Below are positions 12,500 through 23,893 of a stretch of 64,000 nt of DNA, in pieces (within the stretch, counting starts at the first letter, position 1; the number at the start of each line of letters is the position of its first letter). Source of the DNA: Torreya grandis. Lineage: Eukaryota > Streptophyta > Pinopsida > Cupressales > Taxaceae. A program made the translations under genes and the position numbers. Where the stretch lies: contig JARHVA010000460.1 of NCBI GenBank assembly GCA_037957365.1, positions 2,176,001 to 2,240,000 on the forward strand, given 5' to 3'. A model generated the notes under the pieces. It saw nothing but the letters and a program-made list of their open reading frames with translations, did no database searches and had not been told where the DNA came from.

Positions 12500-12900
12500 G
12501 ATGAGAAATTAATAAGGATGCAGATACAACTAGGGTGTCAACTTTGAAATTTTCTTATCTTGGAACAACATTAATGGAAAAATATTTTAAAAGGTTCGAT
12601 GCAGTCCCAGACCCTATTTATGTAATGTTTTAGTCTATCATTATTACTTGGTATTGCCCTGATACCTATTTCACAAACAATTCAACATATCCTTGTGTTT
12701 TGAGATTTGGAATACCCATCTCCTCTACTACTTGTAATCCTAGAAGTAGTGCTTTGTATTCAATTGTATTGTTGGTGCATTCAAATTGTAATTTATATGA
12801 AAAATGAAACAACTTATATTAAGTAGAAACCAATACTACTCTAGCCCCTGAACCTATAATTGAACAACTTATTTTAAATTCTAAGGTCCATACATCATTT
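12500..12900 (-). pseudogene. RNase H-like domain lying before RT in the gypsy remnant
   Basis: The minus strand translates to VWTLEFKISCSIIGSGARVV, then YKLFHFSYKLQFECTNNTIE, YKALLLGLQVVEEMGIPNLK, and farther on SINVVPR and ENFKVDTLVVSASLLI. This is the RNase H fold with its TNNxxEYxALLxGL helix. The catalytic Glu (IEY) is kept. The first Asp (usual FDGS) is EFKIS here, and the Asp of the GD(A/S)ELxV strand is Tyr. It sits between protease and RT, not after RT. Tat elements are known for an extra archaeal-type RNase H, which this may be; assignment to that type is inference. Confidence 0.75.
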
Positions 12901-13039
12901 GTGTCACCTTCAATGAGCTTGGGAAGCTCTAGATATTTTTCATCCATCATCATATAGGTACCAAATGTTGTTTCTTCATATATATATTTGGTCAAAGATT
13001 GTTCAACTTTTACACCAAGTGTTTATCCTTAGGTTTTGG

Positions 13040-13420
13040 TAGTAACTTTTCATTCACTCCCTTTATAGGAATGATAGCTTGTGGCTAGTCCAGTCGAATC
13101 TCACCCCCAAAGCATTTATAAAAGGTCCTACTCAACAATATTTCATAATTTGGAGGGATGTCTACCACTAGAATAGTCATCTTGACTCTCTTCTAAGGAA
13201 ATCTTGCTAGAGTTACCTAGGCATATTTTATTTGCCCAATCAAAGGAACTTTTTTGCTTCTATATTGAAACAATGACCTAAAGTTTTGGTGCATGCTATC
13301 CCTAAGGTATGATTTACCTTTGTTGGCATCACATTATTGAAAGCCCCCAAACTAATTATACAATTGTCTAACCAGAAGCCCTCAATGAAAATTGAAACAT
13401 ATAATGGTTCGTATCTTTCA
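13040..13420 (-). pseudogene. Gypsy aspartic protease region (C-terminal part)
   Basis: The minus strand reads VPLIGQIKYA, then VVDIPPNYEILLSRTFYKCF and GGEIRLD, then a linker PQAIIPIKGVNEKLLPKPKD. The first parts align with VPLLGQIKDAQ and GGYIPTSYDILLG of the element at 43.6-52.8 kb, which places this at the flap and C-terminal end of a retropepsin. The active-site triad is not readable here. Stops interrupt the frame. Confidence 0.6.
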
Positions 13421-14038
13421 CTACTTTGAGTAGAAACAACGTTATTCTATAACACTGAAACAACCAACCTAATATGAGCTCCATGAGGAGGTGTGTTAAA
13501 TCTTTCACCTCTGATAAATTTGATCAATATGTCACACTGATCAGGGTTTGACTTAAGGTATTCAATTTGAGAAATTTGGACTTGGTGTTATTCATGCGAT
13601 CAATGATATCAAAGGAACAAGAATAGGTAGGATTCAACTCATCATTAATGGAGACATGAGGGGGAAAGAAACAAGTTACCATTTTTTAAGTCTTTTTATT
13701 CTTTGTAAGATTTGGCAAAGAAGTACCTCTATTGAGAACAAACTTTGAAGCAATTGTGGCGTTAATAGCTTCTTTATCTTTTTGCTTATCAAATGATTTA
13801 TTCTTCTCCACTCCTTTCAACTTCTCATTTTAAGATCTAGTCAATATGTCATATGAATGACTATGCATATCCTGTACTCCATCATCACACTCATCAAAAT
13901 TGGGTTCATATTCAAGATATTTGATAATGGAGTCGCCACTAGTTTCTTAAATTTAAGGATCAGAGATGCCCAAAACACCTTTTTCTATTAGTTCGTCAAT
14001 GGTGTATAATTGCAACATCCTCACCATTTTTGGGTAGT

Positions 14039-14720
14039 TTAATCACTATGATCGTTAGTAGCATGAAATATACATGAAAAATGAATTTGCATAGGAGCTG
14101 CTTCGATAGTGAGTTGAAGATTTGGAACATGAAGTCTAGGACAAATATTTTCATGATATGGAATAATTATATTTCTGGGCACATCCTTGTATGGACCGGC
14201 CTGGTGAACTTCAAGGATTTGTTTCTTCAAAGCTAATAAATCACTTTCCAATTTCTAAATTAGAAGATCAATAGAAGTTTGTTATTTTTTTTGAATGAGT
14301 CATTTTTTAGTTTTCTAGTCATGATCATATTGTCTTCTATTTTTGTAGCTTGAGTCTGTGTTGTTTATAGAGTTTTTAGGTGATTTCTTTGCAGGAGTAA
14401 ACATACTTCACATACTTGTGCATTCAAGAAAAAACACTTCAAATTTTCCACGATAGGCATGGTAGTCGTTGTAATCTTGTTTATCAACTTATTGAATCGA
14501 TCTATGAATTCTCTCATGGGTTCATGGTGCTCTTTCTTTATCTGAGGTAATTGAGCCAAGAAGGAATGTTCATCTTCAACTAGTTTGAACCTTTCTTCAA
14601 ATTTGGTTTTTATTGTCTGCCAATTTGGAATAGAAGTTGCAGGGAAATGGTGAATATTCAATTGCTCCTTCATTGAAAGTTTCCATAAATAACCTGTTTG
14701 ATATATCCTCGTAATCTACA
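14039..14720 (-). pseudogene. Gypsy gag fragment
   Basis: The open part at 14,673-14,365 reads NWQTIKTKFEERFKLVEDEH, SFLAQLPQIKKEHHEPMREF and VENLKCFFLNAQVCEV. It aligns over about 100 residues with the gag of the element at 47,209-47,745 (NWNNLKDKFEARFKPAEDAH and AENLKCFFINSQLPEV). This is the retrotransposon gag core of Tat-type elements. Downstream the frame breaks, and weaker homology continues to about 14,040. Confidence 0.8.
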
Positions 14721-15214
14721 CCTAAAATGCCACAAACAAAAAAATATATTTTATATGCTCATCAGGGTGTTATTTACCATTACTGGTAAACATAGGAAAA
14801 TTATTTCTCAAACCCTTGGGTAACTCGTGAAGTTGAACCCCTAGGGCCAATTTCCCAATATGAGGACCCCATGGTACATGTATGTTTGACATGTTTCACA
14901 AGTCTATTTCCCTTGGAATTAAGATGTTAAGCAACAATAATGATTTTCTAAGAGGTTGTATATTTCTTATTTGCTCTAGAGAAAGTTTGAAATTAGATTG
15001 TTCTTGCAAGTCAAAGAATGAGTTAGAAATGCCTTTGGTTCTACTCGACCTTGTGTATCTCTTTCAACTAGGATGACGAAGAATTTTGTCACAATCAACA
15101 AGAGAGGGTCTTCTTATACCAACGTTGAACAACACTTGTCACACTGAGTGATAGAGTGAGTGGGAACATATAAAATTTCACTCATGCCCCATGGTTGGCA
15201 CCAAAAATTATAGG

Positions 15215-15984
15215 CAAAATATTTGACACTTTGACAAATGTGGTATTTCACAACAGTGAAAGAGACAAAAAGTCTCTCTTCTATTCAAAGGGGAGGTTCC
15301 CTTTATTGAATATTTAAAAATAAATAAAGATAAACCTATTCATAATATTTACATGTTGAATGAAGTAATGAGTTTTACTGTTTTCAACCAAAAAATAAAA
15401 ATAAAAGGAAGGAAGACGAAGAGTCACACATGATTGAACAAATGCATAATTCATCCTATGCATGCCAAGAAAGAATTCTAAAAAATAATATGCTTATGTG
15501 AAAATAATATATGTATTACTTAAATTGACAGATATATATTAACATATGAAAAACACCTATTCATAAAAAAAAACTAAACAAAAAGTTCTGGAATTTTCCT
15601 TGTGTTCTATGTTTGAAGAATAAATGCAAAGTTTCTTTCTCCTTTATTTCAAACAAAATTACAATATACATCAAACAACCTCTATACAATTACCATTTCT
15701 CATATTTATAAAAATAGAAGAGAATGGACCCACCCTTCATATTCCTCTTGTGACTTTTAGCATTAAAACTTTTGTAAAATAATATTATGTAATTCTTTGA
15801 ATCTCATCAGGACCTCGGGTAGGTGAAATGTTTGATTTTTTTTTTAAAGGTGTCATGTAGATCTTGTGCTAAGCGGGCCTAAGCTTGACTTTGCATTTGA
15901 GGATGGATACCAAATTTTAGATGTTGGCGAAATATTTGACACTTTGACAAATGTGGTATTTCACAATAGTGAAAGAGACAAAAA
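15215..15984. repeat. Direct repeat of about 62 bp, probably LTR-derived
   Basis: A block with AATATTTGACACTTTGACAA and TGAAAGAGACAAAAAGT occurs at 15,215-15,278 and again at 15,924-15,984, about 709 bp apart. It starts right next to the putative primer-binding region of the antisense gypsy remnant, so at least the first copy is probably the end of that element's 5' LTR. The LTR outer edge could not be fixed. The DNA between is AT-rich without genes. Confidence 0.6.
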
Positions 15985-16079
15985 GTGGTATTTCATATCA
16001 ACTTTTTTATAACAAGTTGTACACTTCTCGATGACCCTGTCATCACTGTTGGGCCTATTGGGTAGTTTGGGCACTTTAG

Positions 16080-16365
16080 GTACTTGCAAAACCAAGACCC
16101 CATCGGGTTGTCATGTTTCATCGACACATTGAGAACCACACAAACCTCGTCGATGCCATTGACAATATTGTGCACTTTGAGCACATAAAGCACTTGAGGA
16201 ACTATACCCTATCGTGCCATGAGTGACTCATGATACCTTGGGAACTAAGACCCCATTGGGTCTATCAACATTTCTCTACACCTCAGGAATCAAGACCTTG
16301 TTGGGTCTATCAAGCCTCCATGACACTTGCAACATCGAGACCAAATTGGGTATTTTTCCCTATTA
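16080..16365. repeat. Degenerate GAGACCCCATTGGGT repeat
   Basis: Spaced variants of AAGACCCCATTGGGTCTATC occur near 16,094, 16,248, 16,290 and 16,340, with related CACTT and GGAACT segments between. No gene is seen. Confidence 0.55.
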
Positions 16366-16506
16366 AACCCTATGTTTTGAAACACAAAAACTCATTTTCA
16401 CATTAAATGTTTATAATCAAAATTGATCATATTAACTCGATCTATTCATTAGTAGATAAATCGAGAAAAATGTAGACTTCAATTTTTGAGAACAACAATA
16501 GATAAA

Positions 16507-16785
16507 TCAAATGAATAAATTTTGAGAGAACACTTTAAAACCGCACATGTTCCATGAGAAAATATTCTTTAAAAGGAATCCTTGATATGCATCTCCCCTG
16601 GACCATCTCCATACTCTTCTTTGATAGCTGGAGGAATCCGAAAATTTTCCCAAATCAAAGAGAAATAAAACACTACCTCTCAAGGTGATGGACCCAAAAA
16701 CCAGCGACTTCTGTCCCCTAGTTAATTGCAGCGACGTAAAATTTTGTTTGAAAAAGTAGGCTGCGTCGTTGTCACTTCCCTCCAA
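16507..16785 (-). other. Unrecognised 92-codon antisense ORF upstream of DUF761 paralogue 2
   Basis: Starts MEGSDNDAAYFFKQNFTSLQ on the minus strand, head-to-head with the DUF761 gene, about 450 bp from its ATG. No domain was recognised. A one-base shift after about residue 35 would read PPAIKEEYGDGPGEMHIKDS and stop at 16,569-16,571, and GT (AGAGGTAGTG) and AG (CCTCCAG) splice-like sites lie in the same stretch. It could be an exon, a captured gene fragment or chance. It has no counterpart before paralogue 1. Confidence 0.25.
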
Positions 16786-16940
16786 AACAGCTGTAAATCT
16801 ATTTGTAAATCACTTCCTTCCAAGCTTGTGATTGAATGACAGCCTGGCCATTTACACAATCAATTTCGTGCGCCGCAAGACAACTCCATTTCAAGTTATA
16901 TGCATTGGATCCCTTCACAAACAAAACGTAATTTTCCTGT

Positions 16941-16965
16941 TACGTCACAGGTCACACCATATAAA
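16941..16965 (+). promoter_or_regulatory. Core promoter of DUF761 paralogue 2
   Basis: TACGTCA at 16,941-16,947 is a bZIP-type ACGT element. TATAAA follows at 16,960-16,965 in CCATATAAACCCT. The ATG is about 270 bp further on, a plausible 5'UTR length for plants. The binding factor is inferred. Confidence 0.55.
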
Positions 16966-17237
16966 CCCTAAACCAACTCAGTCAGACATAATTTTTTCAT
17001 AAACAGACACAGCCGTTAAATCATACCTGCTTACACGCTTTTACATCTCGATTTTCGCCCCACCCACAGTATAGCATAGCTGTAGCCCTGTAGCCTGATT
17101 TTGTGAGCTTCTTTACCAATACCAGAGGGATAGTACAGTCTGTTTTTATAGCTTGTTTACCAATAATATTGGTTTTGATAAGATCGACTGCTTCCATAAA
17201 AGGGTCAGAGATTAATTGTATTTGCAGAGTTTGAGTC

Positions 17238-17696
17238 ATGAAGGAGTTTTCTGTTAAGCGTGTATACAGCGTGGCGAGATATGTGATGATGATGATGAGA
17301 ATTAAGGCCGCCATGAAAAGATTGCAGGGGATCGGACTGGGGTTTTACACTAAAAGACTGAGGTTTTATGATCGTGTGCCAAGCGGACCCATGGATCATT
17401 ACCAGTTTTCTTGTAGCAGCACTCCCGTGAAGAGAAATAGTACTTCTAAATGGAGTTCTGTGAAGTCTCTGTTGGGATGTGTTAATGGTGGGGACATCAG
17501 GACGCTCTCTCTTTCTTTTCCCAGGTTGAGTATTGCGAATACTCCTCATTGTGTTTCTGATGATAACAATGGCAATGTCTTTGTGGAAGTGGATATGGAA
17601 GCCGAGGAGTTTATTGCCAACTTTTATGAGCAGATGGATTTGCAGAGACAGGATTCGTTTGTGAAATTGCAGGAAATGTTAGCCAGAGGTACATGA
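17238..17696 (+). CDS. DUF761 domain protein, paralogue 2
   Basis: Intact single-exon ORF of 152 residues starting at ATG 17,238. It has the same architecture as the paralogue at 3,513: basic N-terminus (KEFSVKRVY, IKAAMKRLQG), a Ser/Thr-rich centre, and a C-terminal DUF761 motif with VDMEAEEFIANFYEQM and LQRQDSF. Nine substitutions separate the copies. Coding identity is about 94%, while the flanking sequence has large indels. The upstream TATA box and ACGT motif are present here but eroded in the other copy, so this may be the better expressed paralogue. The shared 5'UTR spans about 16,990-17,237. Cellular role is unknown; other members of this plant family have been tied to growth and defence. 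Confidence 0.87.
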   Translation: MKEFSVKRVYSVARYVMMMMRIKAAMKRLQGIGLGFYTKRLRFYDRVPSGPMDHYQFSCSSTPVKRNSTSKWSSVKSLLGCVNGGDIRTLSLSFPRLSIANTPHCVSDDNNGNVFVEVDMEAEEFIANFYEQMDLQRQDSFVKLQEMLARGT

Positions 17697-17946
17697 GTGC
17701 AGTGCCCTTTGATGACCTGGATTAGTTTCCCTTTTAAGAGTGTTGTTTGGAATAAGCGGAGCAGAATACTACAAACATTTTGTATGTGTGATGTCCATTG
17801 ATGGCATTAATTCTTTGAGTTTCAGTTTCACTATGACTGTTTTGGAATAAGCAGAGCAGAATACTGTAAACATTTGGTATGTTATTATTCTTTCTGAGGC
17901 CCATTGGCCTTGTAAATCTTGTGAATGTATGGACTTGTCTTTGGAT

Positions 17947-17952
17947 AATAAA
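17947..17952 (+). promoter_or_regulatory. AATAAA polyadenylation signal of DUF761 paralogue 2
   Basis: AATAAA within GGATAATAAAATGTGCAG, about 250 bp after the stop, identical in context to the signal at 4,284. Confidence 0.55.
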
Positions 17953-18409
17953 ATGTGCAGATGTCTTTTAATATTCATTTGCTTTGTACACAATTTTATG
18001 GATGGTGGTTAGTCTTACGATCCAGTAAAATCTGTCATTGTAATATCACAATTTTTACATTGATTCATTCAGTTATACATTTTCAAAATATCTAAATTGA
18101 AAAAGGGTTAAGATTGGGTTGAATCTTAGATGAATTTGTCGAATTCAAGGCAAAGTGGGCACTGATCTAATGAGTGCCAAAACTGATGAATGGACTCTTT
18201 GTGGATGATAGATTGGTCCCTTCAGGGAATGTTGTTATAGAATTTATCTGGAATCATCTATATGTTATCCATATGTTATATGTTAGATTGGTGATGGTGG
18301 TTTTGTTCTATAAGATGATGATTTTTGAAAAATTGCATGTAAATTTATTGAACAATGTTACTGATCATGCTCCTTAAACTAATATCAGGCTTTAGAGAAA
18401 AGTATAATT

Positions 18410-19735
18410 TTAAATGCTTTAAAAATTTATATAAATTTTCTAAAAAATTTCTTCATATATTTTATAGACTGTTGAAATATTTTCTTGGATTTTTTTTAAA
18501 AAAAGTTTCAATTAAAAAAAAAAAAGGATGTTTAGGATCTCATGATTAATCATATTTTTATGGGAATAAATCAATTTTTATGGGGACAAGTTAATGGGAT
18601 TTACATGTAAATCAATAATTTTAATTTTTTTTAATTTTTAATTTTTATTTTAATATTGTTTTTGACAACTTTGAGTCATCATGTTTTGTCAATTGAGGGT
18701 TTTATTATTATAATCATCATTGCATATTATTATTTTTAATTAATAATTATTATATTGATACATTCAAATAATAAATTATTTTATGGCTTATAGATGTGAA
18801 TTAAATGTAAAGTAAAATTTCAAATAAAATAAAAAAATGGTAAAAATTTATGATAAACATATATATTATATATATTTTTATTTTTTTTATCATAAATTAT
18901 CTTTGAAGGAAACATTGAATAAATAACCTTCATTTGAAAATTTCATCTTGTCTAATTTAAATATTATTAACATTTAGTAAAGTCACACAAATATCTTTGA
19001 CATTCATTGCAGAAGTTAGAGGTAACATCTGTTTTTGGTGGTGTAAGGATATGGCCTGACTGTGGAGCTTGAATGTTTTGTCAGCTACTGTTTCCATTTT
19101 AATCCCCTAGAATTTAGGAGATCGATCATTCTTATAATTACACAGTCAACAAAAAGATAATGGCACTTCTATTTCTGACACAATTTCTGATATGTTATGA
19201 TCATCTATAGGAAAGAAACAAATAACTCAATGCCAACTAAAATAATTTCATCCCATTACTTACTGACTAAGGCCACTAAGGCTCTGCCCTGTCAGAAAGG
19301 ACTACTGACAGCTCTGCCATTGGTATTTCTTTCCATTTCACTACAATTCTTAGTCAAACTCATTCAAACTCAATTTTTTTAAAGCATCATTTCGAATTCC
19401 AAATGTCAAGATCCTCTCCAAAGCAACAGTGTCATTACTTCCTATAATTTGTAAATCTTTCGACTGTATTCATCCATCATTTCCCTGCAAGAAAACATAA
19501 ACGCTGTATCAGAATAATCCCACATTCATACAAACAAGAATTCGAGGATTCAGCAGAACTGTATGGGATTTGAAATCTAAAGGCTGTTTGGGCCACTTGG
19601 ACATGCCTGTCTGCGCAACGGACCAGGGAATGCCATAATAATTATTTATTCAGGGGTAGCATTTTTTATTAGGCGTTGTCAAAGCTTTTGGCTGCAGACC
19701 TGTATGGATAATTGTATAAGTAGTTTTTCTTAGGG
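18410..19735. other. About 1.3 kb present in copy 3 but absent from copy 2
   Basis: The alignment with copy 2 jumps from about 4,690-4,800 there to both sides of this stretch. The left half is very AT-rich. The right half (about 19,000-19,700) has a more balanced composition, like gene-derived sequence, but no ORF with a known domain. No terminal repeats or target duplication were recognised, so it may be an insertion here or a deletion in copy 2. Confidence 0.5.
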
Positions 19736-20261
19736 TTAGAATAAATGAGAAGCAGCAGTTTAAGAGGAATACTTAATTACTTACTAATTTGGTAATAGTT
19801 CTCAAAAATAGATAATATAGAGCAAGCTAAGGAGAACAAAACCTAAGAAAATATGAGTGAACAAAGATTGCTTCCAAAACCATCTAGATATTTTTGTAAT
19901 AGTAATATCATATTAAAAACATGAGGCACTTTCTCAACCTTTTTAGTAATATTTGTATCTTTTTTTCAAGTTTAAATATGAATCAAGAGGCTCAATATTT
20001 GTTTCAAATTGTATTCCCTATTGATTAATTGAGTAATTAGTTTAAAAGAAACTTAATTAGGATAAATTGAGCTCCAAATCACATAAGCGAGTCACAATTA
20101 TGTTGACATGGCTCGATTACCTTAAATTGTATCTTTTGCTTAACCTTACTCAATGAAAGAGTCAATTGTGAAAAATTAAGCCTTGAATCACATTAAGTAA
20201 TACATCAATATGTGATACAATATTATGGGATGTAAATCAATATGTACATGCCAAAAATGAT

Positions 20262-20289
20262 GGGGGGGGGGGGGGGGCGAAGGGGGGGG
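20262..20289 (+). repeat. Poly-G tract
   Basis: A run of 16 G, CGAA, then 8 G. The matching place in copy 2 (about 5,340) is A/T-rich and has no G run. It could form a G-quadruplex. An assembly or sequencing artefact is also possible. Confidence 0.85.
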
Positions 20290-21262
20290 AAATGTGTTTT
20301 GTAGCAAATTCACAATGTGTTATTTTAAATAAATACATAGCGTGTTATTTAAAGGCATTAGTTTGTGTAATTAACCTTAAAATAGCTTTCATTGCTCTAA
20401 TTCATTATAATTAGGGCTTTGATTTGTCTTATACTGATAATGACCTTCATACATCAAATAACAATAATCATGATTCAATTTTGTGCACATAACTCCAAAT
20501 CATCCTTCAATACACTAGTCGTTCTTAATTGGGCCCCTGGTTTTTTAAATTGAGTCAAATAATGGCCATCAAATATTACTCAGGGGTCAATTATGTGTGC
20601 ATAACCACAAAGAATCCTTCATTGACCTTAAGTTGATGTTAGTAGTTTCAAGTTCCCCCTCTAATTGCACAATTGGTTGGAATTAACTTGAAAGAGACCA
20701 ACTCTTACATTGAGAAGGATGAATTGGGACTAGATAACATCATTTGGGGCAACAATATCCCCAATTTAGTCCTTAATTGAATCAATTTGGTTCAATGATA
20801 GTTAGAAGTGTCTCTAGTATTTATTTATTTTTAAATATTATTATAACAATTTAGTCAGTGCTAACCAAAGGTGATAATATTTTATTTTGAGCATGTATCT
20901 CATTAAGGAGACTAGTAATTTTTTTCTCGTGTTTTTGTTAGTAGGGGGAGGAATGATGAATGCATTTCTTGTTACCCTCTAGCTTCTTTCCCCAATGACA
21001 AAGCTATTGGAACATGTAATGCCTTCAAATTCACTTTTGTCTCATAATTCTTACCAAATGTAGTGGCAGGGTGATGGTACAATAATCTTCTAATTAAAAA
21101 TGTCACTTCTTAATACAAAGAAGAATGAAGAAAGAATTCAACCAAATTAGAGTAGTAATTGAAAGGTCTATAAAAATATAAAATATGGAAAACCAATTCA
21201 ACATCTAAATGCACCTCCATCAACTTTTATAGAAACAATGACAACCATGTTCTTGTGATAAG

Positions 21263-22873
21263 AACCCTTCAAACAAAGGGTATGAGGATTTAAATAAGAT
21301 CTCTCATAATTTCATTTGGTCCAAATGGGATGGCAGTTCTGATTTTAAATATACTTCATGGTCTCATTGTATGCAGCCAAGAGGGAGAGGTGGACTGGGT
21401 ATTATTGATCCCAAAACTCAAGGGATATGTTTAGTAGCTAAATGGATTGTCAGAGTAGTTGAAGGTGAAGAGCCTTAGAAAATTTTAGTAAGATACAGAC
21501 TGAAATCTGTTGCTGTAAAAGTAAATGTCAGGAAGTTAGCTGGTTAGATAAAATGCTTCTTGCACCCTTCTTTCGCATTAAGGCATCTCCAGCTTTACAA
21601 TCCATTTGGAAGGCATGGCAGAAGGTTAGTCATTTTCTTAAGTGGAAGGAGGCCTCTTTACATCATGGGTTTAGTTTTACCATGTCATCCATTTGGTGGA
21701 ATAGACATGTCCAGTATCATGACCAACCTTTGGCTGTGGCATTTCCTAAATAAGCTTATTTGTTATTCAAAAAAGGAGTTTGTTAATTTAATGATCTCTA
21801 AGACTTTTGCTCATTGAGTTGGTCATCGTGGGTCTCTATTATGTAACACTTTATGCTTAATATGAAGCTTGAAGGGTTTCTCATTTTTGTTCAATCTTTA
21901 GTCTCTGAAAATATCATAATAAAGATGTGCACTCCAGTTCAGGGAAGTTTTTTTCAGGATTGGCATTGGCTTACATATGGGCATTTTAGACAATTTCCCT
22001 TAAAGCAAATATATCTTTCACTACTTCCTCGAATGGATCTTAACCCCTGATTGAATCAATAGTGGAATTGTAAACTTAAGAACAATTCTTGGATCAGGGT
22101 AAGTGCTTGAATTTGGAATACTAAAGTTGATGAGGATGCAAAAATCATGGCGTGGAAGATTCTACACTATAAGCTTCCTGTGGAAGATAGATTGAAGTGC
22201 ATCTTAGTGCATCCTATTAAGTGCCCTTTCTGCACATGTAAAGAAACTACGAGGTATATTTTTTGGGACTATTTATTTGTTAAAAAATAATGGTTTGCTA
22301 TTTTTAAAAATCTCCCTGCAATCTTTGGCTATTAATTAACATGGAAGGAAGCGTTACTGGGATTTGGATTACACAATAATTTGATTGCTAATTCTATTAG
22401 ACAAGGCATTATATTTCATTTATGGAAAATCAAATGTTTAACAATATTCTTTAATGCCAAATTTCATCTAGAATCAGTGCTTTTTGGCTTTACTCTAATA
22501 TCTTTTTGTGGATTGTTTCCTTGTTTTTGTACCTGCAGGGCTTATCCAAGAAGAATATCTTATCTGGTTATCAGCTCGAGCAAATCAAATCTCAAATTGT
22601 GCAACTTGAAAAGGATCGAGCATTGAACAAAAAACAACTAAAAAAATTTCTAAGTTGGCCTGAGCAACATATCATTTCATAATGGTATTGCTGTTGTTTA
22701 TACTGTAATGTTTTTCTGTGAACTGATGGTGTCATGTTTAGACATTGTTCTTTTGGACAGCTTTTCCCTGTCTAGGTTGTTCACTTTTTTGACTTAGTTT
22801 CCTTATATTTTCTCCTCTTTGCAGCTTCGCTGCATCTTTCTCTTGTAAATTGCATTTCTTCAATAAAAAAAAG
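21263..22873 (+). mobile_element. 5'-truncated LINE fragment inserted into copy 3
   Basis: The plus strand encodes the C-terminal end of a plant LINE ORF2: HNFIWSKWDG and GLGIIDPKTQGICLVAKWIV (about 21,330-21,480), then the zinc-binding reverse transcriptase tail KIMAWKILHYKLPVEDRLKC and KCPFCTCKETT (about 22,140-22,250). Stops break the frame. The 3' end is an A-rich AATAAAAAAAAGG tail at about 22,860-22,873. Copy 2 has an uninterrupted sequence at the matching site (about 6,900-6,915), which shows that this is an insertion. AAGAAC on the left and AAGGAAC on the right may be a short, imperfect target duplication. Confidence 0.85.
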
Positions 22874-22924
22874 GAACGATTAATAATGAACAATTAAGAA
22901 AAAATAAAGAGAACATAAGAAGGC

Positions 22925-23215
22925 ATGCCGAAAGTAGACTCATGCATTCCACCACACTCTATAGATGCTGCGAGTAACATTATTACTTCAATTTTCACAT
23001 CATATGGTGATTATTATAACATTCCTAGTATGAAAAAGGTCATTAAATATGCTTGCCAAAAAGTGTTATCCACTATTAAAAAATTATCTATTACATGGTC
23101 ATCTTTTCCCACATATAAACCACTTTTACGTCCTAATGATTGTGGTTCTTTCCTTACCATAGTAGATTTACAAGCCCTAAATAATGATTTGTCATGTACC
23201 TATGTGGGGCCTTAA
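22925..23215 (+). other. Unrecognised 96-codon ORF in a block shared by all three copies
   Basis: Reads MPKVDSCIPPHSIDAASNII then TSIFTSYGDYYNIPSMKK. Related sequence lies at about 55-345 and at 6,959-7,190, where frames are shorter or broken. No domain was recognised. The block is conserved in nucleotide sequence across copies without clear coding constraint, so a gene is not claimed. Confidence 0.3.
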
Positions 23216-23893
23216 TAGAACATGATAGTTTTTTTTAATTCCAATACTAAACTTTATTGATATGGTGGTTGTCTATGCTAATATTTTATAAAAGCTTTGG
23301 TTGGTATTGTAAAGTGGTTTGATGGGGACATCAAAGATATAATGCCCCACTAGTAAAAGGGTACAATTATTTTAAAAGTGATATATATTTTTAACATCTA
23401 TTGTCCACCAAAAGTATAATAAATTTATATTATGTTATGAAAGAAATTCAGTGTTATTTAATAATAAATAAAGTATTATATAACTTTTTTTATGTGATCA
23501 ATTAGATGTAGAAGGGTTGATAAAGTGAGTTGATTATGTTTGGTTCCACATAAGTTTGAATATCACAAGGCATCTATAGGCTAAATATGGTCATTTAATT
23601 TGACTTAGTGATTTTAATGGTCTGTGGTAACTATTTATATTGGTTTAAAAGTTCTCGAGAACTGGGCCCCCTAATTGTGTCCCATAACTGGTTTTTAGCT
23701 CCAATCAAAAGTGAATATCTATTAATTTTTTTTTTAATGTGAATATTAAATGGATATAGTTATAAAAATTATGTAAATTAAGTATGAGAAATCTAATCTA
23801 GCTATAATTTGAGTATTAAACATGAATGATTATGTGCACAAATTTAGGAGACAATTCTATAGACATTTTTGGTAATGCGTACAAGTTATGATC

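Larger units (their letters stand above)
11386..15212 (-). mobile_element. Decayed Tat-type Ty3/gypsy retrotransposon (antisense, truncated)
   Basis: Read on the minus strand, pieces appear in the order gag (about 14,700-14,040), protease region (about 13,420-13,040), RNase H-like domain (about 12,900-12,500), linker (12,422-12,093) and reverse transcriptase (about 12,060-11,386). Then similarity stops, so the usual RT-linked RNase H and integrase are missing. Gag and protease resemble those of the 43.6-52.8 kb element (shared ENLKCFF and FDIID motifs), and the linker motif LVSLKEIFDKHDRYIKKK is typical of plant Tat elements. A degraded primer-binding region (minus strand TTTTTGGTGCC) lies near 15,190-15,210. 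Many stops and frameshifts make it inactive. Confidence 0.8.

Noticed and set aside
15993..16193. 66-codon antisense ORF
   Set aside because: Lies in the degenerate repeat region; no recognisable domain.
19442..19484. Possible antisense terminal exon (TTTTCTTGCAG acceptor, then EMMDEYSRKIYKL and stop)
   Set aside because: Only 14 codons, with no matching upstream exon found. Chance cannot be excluded.
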